64,000 bases of DNA, taken from the NCBI RefSeq assembly GCF_041296385.1, contig NC_091013.1, positions 69,223,563-69,287,562 of the forward strand, in the 5' to 3' direction. The stretch is from Aphelocoma coerulescens (Eukaryota; Chordata; Aves; Passeriformes; Corvidae). The position numbers and the translations under genes were made by a program. Below, one piece after another: positions 52,733 to 64,000 of the stretch. Within the stretch, counting starts at the first letter, position 1; every line of letters starts with the position of its first letter. The notes under the pieces are model-generated. The model saw nothing but the letters and a program-made list of their open reading frames with translations. It made no database searches and was not told where the DNA came from.

Positions 52733-53412
52733 GAGATTTCAGATGAGCAGTTTCTCTCCTCACCAGCTAGCAGAGAAAAATTTTTAGGATACTTACCTTA
52801 TAAGCACATAATGGGTGCTTTCTGAATGAGATTAGAACATAATTCTCCTTTAAACGGCCCAGAAGTCCCTTAAGAGAAACTACCTTTCATGTGAACAGTT
52901 CCTAATGTTACCTGTTCTTCCACAAGTATTCCTAACTTTGGTGGCTAATTTTCACCACATTTTCCAGAACTTTCTTTTCCTGTCCTCCCACACACATATG
53001 AAATAGACTTCCTGGACTCACCCATAAGACTTAGATCTCACATCTTTCTTTACTGATATTACTTCCTTCTGGTAAACCTGATGGTGCAGTTAGGTGGTTG
53101 GGCAACAGAGAATAATCAGTGATCATCATGAGGGGAAAGTACCCTTCTCTTCCTTTTTAAATAACCTGCATGAATGTTTCTCAAAACTGTTTAAAGCTGC
53201 TTCCATGTCTATCTTCCCTTTGGGAAATAGTTCATGATGCTACACTGAGTTCACAACGTCCTTTTTAATGACAAAGATACCTTAAAATACCTTTACTCAC
53301 ACCCTGTACAAATTCAGGCAAACAGGAGTATGTAAATTAGACACTGGCTTTTTGATATCTGTGTTTTTCATGTGTGGCAGACATGAAACTTTGGAATCTT
53401 AGCATCATCCAG

Positions 53413-53705
53413 TAGTTTGGGTTGGAAAGAACCTTCAAAGCTCATCTAGTCCAACCCCCTCCTGCTAATGAGCAGGGACATCTTAAACTAGATCAGGTTG
53501 CTCAGAGCCCCATCCAACCTGACCATGATTGCTTCAAGGGATGGAGCATCTACCACCTCTCTGGGCAACCTGTTGCAAGGTTTCACCACCTTCATTGTAA
53601 AAAAATGTCTTCCTTACATCCCGTCTAAATCTGCCTTCTTTTAGTTGAAAGTCCTTACATCCTGTTCATATTTCTGTATGGTTCTGTCTAGACATCTTAA
53701 TACTT
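53413..53705 (-). mobile_element. CR1 LINE 3' fragment
   Basis: Reverse-orientation CR1 landmarks are clear: TTTGGGTTGGAAAGAACCTT, CATCTAGTCCAACCCCCTCC, GAGCAGGGACATCTT, CAGGTTGCTCAGAGCCCCAT, CTCTCTGGGCAACCTGTTGC. Similarity fades after about 53660. The apparent 68-codon frame inside it is a shadow of the repeat. Confidence 0.92.
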
Positions 53706-56700
53706 CCTTTCTGTCAAATTCGTCATGGCAAAGATTGTGCATTTTTGTGGGAGTGGTTAGCACCTCATAAATGGGAACAACTTCAGTAAACAAGTAAATG
53801 CCTGTTTACAGAAGAACAGGAGAAATGAGAGGAAAAAAGATCCTCAGCCCAAAACATGATTTTTAACAGTTTAAGTGCATTCTTCCTACAGCAACATACA
53901 CTTGCTATGCATTTATTATTAGAAGTAGCATTGCTGTCAGGCCTTCTGGTTGGAAAGTGTTTACATGACACATATTATGTGTATTAGAAGTGCCTAACTA
54001 GGCAGAATATGATTGCCATCATTGCTAGTCTAGTTGAAGCTGGCCTCATTTTCCTTAAAGTTGCTTGTGATCTGCAAACCCAGTAATGAAGAAGGAAAAA
54101 TGAAATGAAATGAAATAGTAATATGTATCTCCTGGGTATTTCAAAGCCAGAGAGCCCTAATTAAAATCTCATACTTAAGTATCTGATCCTTAGGGTATGA
54201 AACAGTACATAGGTTAGCTACAAACTGTAACTTCACAGATAAACAGGGGCAAAATGAAAACATAATTGTCCGGGGCCAGTTAAATTGGGTCTTAGAAGGA
54301 TTTTATTTGAATAGATGTTGGTTTATACATCTTAATATGTTATCTATGCTGTTAGATACCTAAGCTGTAAGATGCCAAAAGATTACCAAATGTGGTGCAG
54401 CAGTTACTGGGGTGCTTTATGCACAGTGTTGAAGCTGTGCTGCCTTTGAATGTAACTCCTCACCCGAGGAAAGTGTCCCATCTTTGCTGGCTCATCTTGT
54501 CACAGGACAGGGGATAATTCAAACTTGTTAGAAATGGCTGGTAAGATGACATTGGAGCTTGATGCTCAAGAAATTTTGTGCTTATAATTTTACCCGGTCC
54601 TCCTTACCTTCCAAGTTTCTCCAAAGGAATCAATTAGTTCACATGTTTTCCTTTACCCTCGTGTTGTAAGCAACTGAGTGGTAATGCGTGGTCTGTGATA
54701 GAGAAGGGCAGAAATAGAAATGATGTGTGGAAACAGCTAAAATTGGACTATTGTGAGAGTAGATACGGAAAGATAGATAAGGAAAGAACTAAAAATACTT
54801 TCTGGATAGATGTACGCATGTGTGCCTACACAAATGGGAACAAAACTAATCACCAGTATACAGATTCCATTGCAGGAGGATTTTATTCCTCTAATGATTG
54901 ATTGATTTTCACTTCCCTTTTCAGAAGGTTTTTTGCAATTTGGTTTTGTTTTGTTTTTTAAAGATCAAAAGTAATTGATTTCTTCACTGTTTAGTATTTG
55001 GTAAAATGTTACTGTTTTTAAACATCTCTTTTAAAGAAGACTATGAAAAAAATTAAAATAAATGTTTCAACTAAAAAAAAAAAAGGAAAAACCTCTACAA
55101 ATCCAAAATGCTATGCAATGGTACTGTACTAATGTTAAGTAAATCAGACTCACAAATGTGAGGGAATTCAAATTATATTTTACTTCATCATTATATGGCT
55201 GCCCCAGTGCTTCAGCGTGGCTGTGTCCTCCTTCCTCTGCTGTCGTTTACAGGACAGTACCAAGAGTACAAAACAGTCAGGTCACCTTTCCATGCTGGAA
55301 CAACCATAGCCCCAGACTATCAGAAAAGGGAAATTGGAAAGAAAGTTTTGCCTCTCACCTGATAGTTCCAAATAAGAGATGCTTGGTGATGGTTGTACAA
55401 CATGGCACACCCAACCACACAGTCAATGAGCAGAAGCTGTAGAGGAGATGGATCCTCCATGATACAGGCAGGATCTTCAGAAAATATCTCCGTAAGGTTT
55501 GAAGACTTTTGAAGAAGGCTTTTAATCACATGAGAACACTTCTAGAGGTTTGTATTTTGACCATACCTTTGCTTTTCTGCATATCTGTATAAATCAAAGA
55601 AAAACTGAACTTTATCAATGAGACATTTTAGGGCATCAGTTGGGGGAAAGTTCCAATTCTGCTTCTTTCTGGTTTCTTTAACCTGAGAAATAATGCACTT
55701 TCCCCTCACCAGCTCCATCTTTTGGGAATCAGTTGAGGACTTTTAAGTTGGGTCAGTCAGTCTGTGGACAGACAGTAAACATGGAAGGTTTCGATCCACA
55801 GTTAAAGTGTTCATAAAAATTTATAAGGAACTGGTAAACAACATTTTATAATGGGAGGCATCAAGCAGCTTCAATTGTAACATTGTTGAATGTTCAGTTG
55901 AAGTGAACTGTTATGTTCCACTTAATGTAATCTCAATAATGTGTTTTGCAGTAGAAAGTAGAGCTCATGATGTGGTGCAGGCAACATTATACATGTGAGT
56001 TGTGAAGAAACAAAAGTTCCTGGCACCAAATACCTTACCTTTTAAATGTGGCAATGTGATAAATATGAGTCAGAGAACAGTATAATTTGGTGTTTACTTG
56101 TACATGTCTTGACATGCATTTCATCAGAAGTACAAAATTTAAAAATTGCTATTTTATTTTTAAAAATTATTTTAAATAGTGCTACTAATTACCAGAGCAA
56201 GAAAATAATTATGTATTTTACATTGGCATATCAGTAGAGTATGGTGTCTGGACAATGATGCAAATGTGCCATCTAGGGCTTTTCCTGCAATCGTTAGCCT
56301 GAGGGCCCAAATCCTCACGAAAGTCAGGTCCTTGACGATATCTAAACACATAAATCATCAAAACAAACAAACAAAAAAACCCCAAAACAACATAATAGAA
56401 TTTACTGGGCATCTTTTATGCCAAGGAATTCTATGAAAATGTTCAAAAAAATTTAATGTGTTACCAAAACCTAGGAGTATGAGCTGGCTTTGATAAAAAT
56501 AAAGAAAATAAATACTTGTATTATTAAAATATTCTATCTATTATGACTTTTTGGACGGAGGAAAAAAATTTAGCTTGATATTTGATGGTCAAGAAAAGGT
56601 CATTTTAAAAGCAAGTTACATTGAGCTAAAAATCTTTGAAAGACGTAGAAATGAGAAGATAAGTTAGAGATGTGCAACTCATGTTACTAAATCTGAGGCC

Positions 56701-59700
56701 TGAAATAGAATGCAACCCTGGCTTTTGGTTTTCAGCCAATAGACATCTTTGGACTACAAAAGTAAGTTACATCTGTCCCTCTGCTGAAATAGTGTCTTAA
56801 TAGCTTTTCTTGTCATAATGTCAATGTATATGTTGCAATGTGACAGGTTTGGAAAATGGAAATTAGAAATTAGCTCCATGGTGAAAGGAGACTATTTTCT
56901 AGTACCATGTGATTGCTAATGGTAACTTCAGCAAATATCTGTGGCAACCCAGAGGATTTAGAACAACTCAAAAAGTAGTCAAAAAATTCTATAATAAGAA
57001 TAACAGTGACAGATAACTGTATAAAATGTGATGCTTGCAGCTTGCTTGACTTGGAAATTAAAATACTGGTCTTACACTGTGACTCTTCCTTTGCGAGGAC
57101 ACCACTGTTCTTACAGCTGGCACTAGTGGGCTTCCCCTCACGTAATCTTCTCAATTTGTGGTCATCTGCTTGTTCTCCAGCTGCAGCCCCAGTGTTGCTT
57201 GTGTTATATCCAGCCCCTCAAGTGTGATTTCTCGGGGGTTCTTAATTGTCCATTCCTGGCTCGATCACAAAGTGTCCTCTGCATCCATCTTCTCTTTCAC
57301 CCTTTTCAGATTCAGCACAATTGATCACACTTTCCACAGTAACTTCTTCACAGTTAGCTCCTGTATTTTCCCCTCCCAGTTTCTCTTCCTACTTCTTCAT
57401 TGCTTCAGCGTATCATCACAAAAACAGACAAAACCCTCGCCTATTCCTAGGGGAGAGGGGAGAGAGGGGAGAGACAGAATAAGCCTCAAAATGTGGTAAG
57501 ATGCTGGTAGACAGTATTTTTGTTTCTGGCTGAGTTAAAGATGTTCTTCAAAATTGTTACTGAGTCAAAGCTTCTGTGTTCTGGGATTTTCTCATGAATG
57601 CTGTTTCTAAGACCACTTCATTTTAAGATTTACAGATATTTGAAACAAAAATATCCTGTGTTCCTTTCTTTTTACTGACAAAAACTATTGTGTTGAAAGT
57701 GTGAAAATGGAATTATAGGGATATGTATTTGCCTTAATGGGAGAAACTGTCAAAGTCTTTCAATGTTTTCTTTTTTTCTTCTTGTAACTCAAATCAGATT
57801 GGGTCTTTGTTATTTTTTTATGCTTTGGCTTTGATGGTCTTACATGTTTGGAGTGACCACTAGGATTTCCTACTTATGATGGTTTTACTGCTTGTGGTAC
57901 AAGCAAACTCACTGTCAAAAAAAGAAAGCTTGATTACAAGTTTGGAATATTTGAAGAGGGTGGTATTTAGGCACTCTTACCCTTAAATAAGACTTATTTC
58001 CAAATTTTATTTTTTTCTCCTGTTCAACGTGAAAAAAAAGGAAAGAAAACAAATCAATGTAATTAAAAACAACCCTAAAATACCACTGCAGTGATATGTA
58101 TAATTTATTTAAGAAAAGATGGAAAAAAATAGGAATTCTTATTAGAAGGTTCCTGTATGGTCAAATATAATCCAAGAGGAACATCATCAGCTACTATATA
58201 TTGTCATCATTCCTTCATGGTAACTCAATTTAAATCAAGATGTTCAAGCTGAAAATGTGCACTGAAATGTGCATATTAAACATCTGCTGCTTAAAAAAAA
58301 GTCTAAAAATATTGAGAGGGAAATAAATTGTCAAAAATCTGCTTTCTGTTGTTTTATCTTTTAAGACATTTAGCCTCATAGATCATATATGCAAAATTCC
58401 TAATATACCAAGGCCATTTAATTGCAGAAATCATAAAACCAGGATATGAGATACAGTATTTAAAGAAGGCTATTTTCTAAACCAATTCAGTAGTTTCTGA
58501 TATACAGGTAGAAAGTTACAGAAATTCGATAGAAATGAGGGAAACAGTTTTGTGAAAAAAAAATGGAAAAAAATGGGTAGAACTGGGTTGCTTCTTGGTT
58601 TTCTTTTATAGCATGCTTTAAGAATAAATTTTCTTTACTGATGCATATGCTAAAAGAATTTTTTGCTGCAGTCTCTCTGCATTGCTTCCCAGAATTTGAG
58701 GACAAAATACATAGCTCTGTTTTTCGTACTGGTTTATTTGAACAAGGGTGCCAAATTACTAGCTTTTTGGTCAGGTAAATTTGCAGAAAAAATTACCTAG
58801 CTTAGAGAAGTTCAAGGTTTCCTAGGATGAGTACAAAGATTCTCATTACTGTGTGCAACATGGCTCATCTTCAGGTCATGCAGCTGGACAGTTTTTGAGG
58901 TCACTCTTCCAGCGTGAATCTAGGTCTTGTATCTGTTAACAGCTTAAACCAATTGGTTCAGTATTCTTTCCCTGTAAGCTGAGAAAGGGGAAAACAGATA
59001 AGAGTGTCCCTTGCCTCCTTTGCTGCTTAGTAGATTGTAGAATAAATCCAGATAAGTGAAACATAAGGCTTTTGCTTTATGTAGGTGTTCTCCACTTCTA
59101 TAGTACCAATACAGTAAAATCACCACATATTTTCCCACCCCCTACGTACATAAAGAAAAAAATAGCTTACGCCTGAGATATAAAATTAATCTTGTGGAGA
59201 TCAGCAGCACACTGCTTTCCTCAAATTCTACTGCTTCCATAGAGATTCATTTTCCATTTCAAATTGCTAGGGGGGCCATAAAATATTTAGATAGCTACGT
59301 CTGTAGAAGCCTTTTGTTGGATACAATTGAGTCCAGATATAGAAGAACTGCAGTTAACTTTGGGGTCTGGATCTATGCAAACTTTAAAAAAAAAAAAAAA
59401 AAAACAAAACTGCAAACCAATGATAATATATAAAATTAATGCTGTAGAACTTTCCATATTATTTAAACTAACTTTCAGGTTACAATGAAATTAATTGCTC
59501 ATTTGCCATAATAATAAAAAGCAATGAATTGTATAAAACTTGGAGTGGATGTAGAGTTCTATTGATATAAAAAGCTTCCTCACCAAGCTGAACTGGAAAA
59601 ACAGTGCACGTCTCTTGCATAACTTCTCCAGGTGTTATTAGCTGTTTTATTATCTCTGTGGTGTAAATTATCAAAAGAAAATGTAGCATACACCCTCCTG

Positions 59701-62700
59701 AGATACATAAACATATCAAAAGTTGTGCAGAGATAGACAAAGATAATAGATCAGACAAAATTCTTTACAGTCTCCTTTCAACTACAGTCCATCCACAAAA
59801 GCCTTGCCTTTTCCTTCAAGGAGAGGAGATGCCAAGGATCCCATGTTGCCATGACAGTTGCCTGCTCTGTACTTCACCAGGACTCTGGTGTCTGTGGTGG
59901 AACTTCACATATCTGAGCGATACATTTCTGTCCTGAAGAAGCACAGTTCTCCATCTGGCTCCTTGACTTCCTCCTGTCCTGCCTCCCATGCAGTAACCTC
60001 TCCTGTCTTAAGAGAAGTTTAATGTTTCCTGTGAATTTTCTTCAAACAAAAGAGTCCATTATTTAATCCAGTGTACCCAGATGTTCTAGTTGGACTCTGG
60101 GAAGGGGTGCAGGGTGAAGAGGAAGTGAGAATCAGAAACAGTAAAACTTTCATAAATGGCTGTTCTTTTGTTATGTCTTTTGAAAATGGAGTAGTGCCCG
60201 CTGTGTTCCATAAACACATGCATTGCATTAGGTACAAGCCAACGCATTTCATTCACGCACATCTAAATATTAGGGGGAAACCAGCATGAAGTTATGGTTG
60301 CAGGGAAAATTTATGGGGAACAAGAAAGGGTTCTGCCTAGTTCAGTGAGTAATAACTTGATTGGTAGACATTTATAGGGTAATATTGAAAGAGCAAATAA
60401 ATGTAAGTCATTTAATTAGGAAATTGAGAAAAAAAATAACAAGAATAAGAAAGGGGGAACTGAAGTAGATGTGTACAGCAACAGCTATAAAAGCATCTGT
60501 TGAGTTGCTCTTCATAATGAAGAATGGGGAACACAGCATCTGATTCACACAAGGTTTCTCTCAAGTTGCAGATCGCAATAGCCGTGCCAGTGTAAAACTG
60601 GGAATTATGTAGCTGTGTGTCTGGCATGCTTTGTGTGGAAGTTCTGAGTGGATGTTTGTAACAGTTTGTCATTAGTGGATGTATAACCCTTTCTCATGAA
60701 ATTACTGTGCTATCCTCACCCGCCATGAATTCAAATAAAACGTATCAGTCAGGGTATGTATGTATGCTACCACATTAATAACAATTTGCAGGATGATAGG
60801 GATTGTTTCAGCTGCCTAATTCAATACAGGAAGTCAGTGAGATCGTAAATCATGGAACAAATTATCTTTTATCTTAAAAGAGAGTGAAAACACTGGTGTT
60901 AGATTTATGTGAATGAACATATGCTTTTGCACCTAGCTGTTCTGAAAGCAAATTAGTAAAACAGCTTTCCATACTGATGCATTTGAGTTTTCAGAACAAT
61001 AGTTAAAATAGTTAAAAGAGTGTTTATAACTTTTTAGGGGTTCTTCTTCATTTTTTGTCATCATGTGATTAGATAAATAGGTTATGTTATAACCCTTTAA
61101 ATTCCTTATTTTAAAGTCTGTATTATTTGCTTGGTTGATTTTAAAGTTTGCGTATACAAGCAATTTCAGTAGCTTGAAAAGTAATCGCACATCAGCTCAG
61201 GTGTATAAATTGTGCGTGTGCACATAATTAAATCTTCTACTGTAGGCTCAGCTAAGCCATGTTGCATTAACTCACTTTTGCTATGCATATATGCAGATAA
61301 TGGCTCTGACTCAGCTGACACTCAGCAACTGCTTAAGCTGCAGTAACCTGATCGTTTGCTTGAGCCCCTTTTCTCTTTTTAAATTTCTGTATTAAAACAG
61401 ACATAGCGAATTTTTTCATTTCTTTTGCTTTTTAAAAATACTTTGTCTATTTTGGCTAGGCATGGATCTGTTTTTATTTTTGATGAGGTTGGATCAGTTA
61501 GGTTTTGCACACTGACTTGGGGCCACAAAGTAAGAGGGGTTACTCAGACCTGTGTCCACAGCTGTGGCTCATACTGCTGTGAAAAGAGAAGTCAAAAGTC
61601 CTTCTCTGTTAGAGGCACAGGGAGAAAGAGCACTCATCAACGAGCTCAGCACAGATGAGCGCTGTGGAGCCACGAAACGATCTCCTGCCCACATGGGAGT
61701 CTGCAGGAAAGGGTGGGAGGTTGACGGCTTTTTGGATCTGGCCCCATTTCATCTTAATCTGCTCTGGCTCCTGATCTTTTCAAAGTCTCCCCATTGTGCG
61801 TGTGATTTCTGCTAAACACTCAGAGAAATTTTTAAGATCAGGACCATATGATATAGCAAGATTAATCTACCCTTTGGCCTTCACCTCTCCCTCCCACTGG
61901 GGGAAAGGTTTGGTTCTGCTAATTTGTCATGTTACTTTTTTTTCTTCTTCTGCCATCATTTTTTTTTCTCCTCATGGTTCACCTAAATTGGGGATTTTTA
62001 CCCAAACACTTTCAGCCTATAATGAAGATAAATAGATTTCTTCATGTCCACTGCATGAATTTTGAAGACATCTTTGTTTATTTCACCCAGTTTTAATACA
62101 GAGAATTTGAACTCATTTGTAGAATATGTGTTTTTTCACTTGTGTTCTATATTGTGGCTGAATGAATCCCTGTAGGTCTGTGAAGCAGATGTGTTAGTAC
62201 AGGCAGTAGAACAGCTTCATTCCTTCCCTCATCTTCTGCAACGCAGTCAAATTCCGAATTGTTATGATATGCATTAATTAAATATTAATAAACAAAATAT
62301 CACCAGATAATGAAGCTGCAGTCCCCTCTGTCATATTAAATCATTGATGAGGTGCCTGTGGCTGATGGTGTCTTCTGCCTCGAAGTCTCTGATTGGTTTT
62401 GGGAGCACTTGTGTAAATTTTTCCATCGTCCTTGCATCAGAAAACAATCTTTTGCCTCAGTAAAAAATATATGGATCATGATATCCTCCTACCTCATCAG
62501 TCCATTCCTTTCATGCCTTCTGACACCTAAATAATAACTGAAAGTGGATCAATTTTGAAGATAACAATTTTGTGATTCAACTATGTTATCTTGTTACGTA
62601 TCAGCATGTAATTTGCAAGCTTGTTAGAGTAAAGAGTTAGGTTTTTAGGAATAGATGCAGAGTACCTCTATTACCTGTTTCTGTTTTTAAAGTAATATTT

Positions 62701-64000
62701 ACCCCATAAAAATACTCATTTTGGTGGAGGAATGGAAGGAATAATGAAAAGATAAAAATACTTGTTTGTGCTTGTCTGTTTCAAAGCTGCCCAGATGTTG
62801 ATCCAGCTATTTTAGATTCTACAGATCCTACTCTGCTGTAAATAAGGTATAAATTCACTATTCATGATCTTCTGAAAATGTCTTCTGTCCCCATAATGGC
62901 TTTTTACCCATCTGAAATGTTACTTCTGCATCTATATCGATTACTTTTTTATCTATAAATATCTCAGATTTACAATACCTAATTTCAGGCTCTTCTGTTT
63001 ACACCACATTCCTCTCACCCGTGAGAGGTACAGAGATTATTTAGTTCATACATTGTGGGAAAGCAGATATTTGGTTTCCTCAGATGTGAGTATTAGGGGA
63101 AGGAGCTCCTCTTCAAACAGTAAGGCCGTTTTCTCGTGAGACTGGCAACTTTAAAAGATGCTGCTTATTTGAAACAGTCCAGGCAACTGGAATCCTATTG
63201 CCCTTCTTCAGCTGTTCCAGTTGATCACTTCATTTGTATAGCTCAGTCCATCAAGGATTTCTTGCTCCTGGCTTTAGTCCATAACTGCAGTGGAAATGCC
63301 ATTGCCCAGTCACGGTCTACAGAGTGATGAGTTGAGACTGAACAATCAGAGTACTTGGGAGTTTGATTTACTATGCTCTCTTGTGTTTTATCACTGAATT
63401 TGCACTGGCTTATAATACTTGTATCCTTTTCCCAATATTTATTCATTTTCAAGTTTCTTTTCCTTAAAGCAATGTCTCTAGTCCTCTGCTTTTATATGTT
63501 TGATGAACTGCACCTTTTGACAAATAAAGATAGAATGAAATAATAATAATTAGGAAAGAAATTTTCCAGGGGCTGGTTATTTTTCTTCCATACCACCTCA
63601 GAATTCCTATTACTACTACAGATGCCTAAGTGAGATTTAAATAAACCCTCTCATATAGTTGAGCAGCCTGATGCAGGAGCACAGAAGCTATGATATGCTA
63701 TTTTACCCTTCTGAGCTCCAATCACAAAGCTAGGTTGGTGCCGTTACTCAAGTTATTTCTAAGATGGTACCTCCAGATCTTTATGCTGCAGTCACAGAAT
63801 AAACATGCCTCATTAAAAAATCCCCATTTGTTCATCACATTCTTTCAGCATAGGAAAACATGCCTGATCTACACAACAGAGTTTTGGCATCCAGAATTAC
63901 CTTTTATCTCCACAGGTTTGCATGCAGGCACATGTTAATGTGGAGTAAGCAAACAAAGCCCAGCTTGTGGCACCTAAGTAGAACCACATGCCACAAATCT
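53706..64000 (+). other. Intron segment, no gene seen
   Basis: AT-rich intron with a GAAAT pentanucleotide run near 54098-54115, poly(A) runs, and a pyrimidine-rich patch at 57160-57430 that may be a LINE relic. High-complexity patches lie at about 59770-60010 and 61490-61760. No next DCLK1 exon was recognised. Confidence 0.6.
59386..59404 (+). repeat. Poly(A) run
   Basis: Nineteen consecutive A residues followed by CAAAAC. No retrogene body is recognisable upstream, so it may be a simple repeat rather than a retrotransposed tail. Confidence 0.9.

Larger units (their letters stand above)
41061..53412 (+). other. Intron segment, no gene seen
   Basis: Contains the GGAT microsatellite, two hairpins and a 166-codon minus-strand frame (48236-48736) with no recognised domain. 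A GC-richer patch at about 43040-43260 is unexplained. No DCLK1 exon found. Confidence 0.6.
37301..64000 (+). other. DCLK1: DCLK1 intron downstream of the exon (partial)
   Basis: At least 26.7 kb follows the donor without a recognisable next exon. I looked for a frame carrying the ECRVVKS / TSYTKIASSSRR-type linker sequence of DCLK1 and did not see it. The stretch reads as AT-rich intron with scattered repeats. Confidence 0.8.

Noticed and set aside
59386..59404. Poly(A) run considered as the tail of a processed pseudogene
   Set aside because: No gene-like body, polyadenylation signal or target duplication is recognisable upstream.
1..64000. Search for CRISPR arrays, operons, tRNA or rRNA genes and prophage-like modules
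   Set aside because: None seen. The sequence is vertebrate intronic DNA; the only regular tandem repeats are simple microsatellites, and no tRNA-type B box was noticed by eye.

Overview
This window is vertebrate nuclear DNA, almost certainly from a bird and probably a songbird. It is AT-rich and intron-like, with no dense coding. The repeats are typical of birds: several CR1 LINE fragments, two solo LTRs of a kind I associate with oscine genomes, and one old MIR-like SINE relic. There is no prokaryotic gene organisation, and the many short open frames are chance or compositional.

The one secure gene feature is a 100-bp coding exon at 37201-37300 on the + strand, flanked by strong splice sites. 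It encodes the C-terminal part of the second doublecortin domain of doublecortin-like kinase 1 (DCLK1). The peptide matches DCLK1 better than DCX or DCLK2 as I remember those families. Everything to its left (at least 37.2 kb) and right (at least 26.7 kb) reads as the two flanking DCLK1 introns. I found neither the preceding exon (ending in the TLDGKQ-type sequence) nor the following one (starting E-C-R-V-V-K).

Layout: 1-10610 is intron with T-rich tracts and one eroded CR1. A solo LTR lies at about 10611-11190 and a MIR-like relic at about 13338-13520. A CR1 fragment at 20680-20893 sits just upstream of a sharp CpG island at 21187-21480. CR1 copies follow at 30966-31362 and 36191-36530, with a pyrimidine tract at 32797-32921. 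The DCLK1 exon is at 37201-37300. A solo LTR at 40111-40660 abuts an old CR1. A GGAT microsatellite lies at 49453-49517 and another CR1 at 53413-53705. The rest is unremarkable intron to the end.

The best lead is the isolated CpG island about 16 kb upstream of the exon. It looks like an internal promoter, either for an N-terminally shortened DCLK1 transcript or for a non-coding RNA. I did not find a clearly new multi-gene system; the other findings are small structural or regulatory candidates of modest weight.
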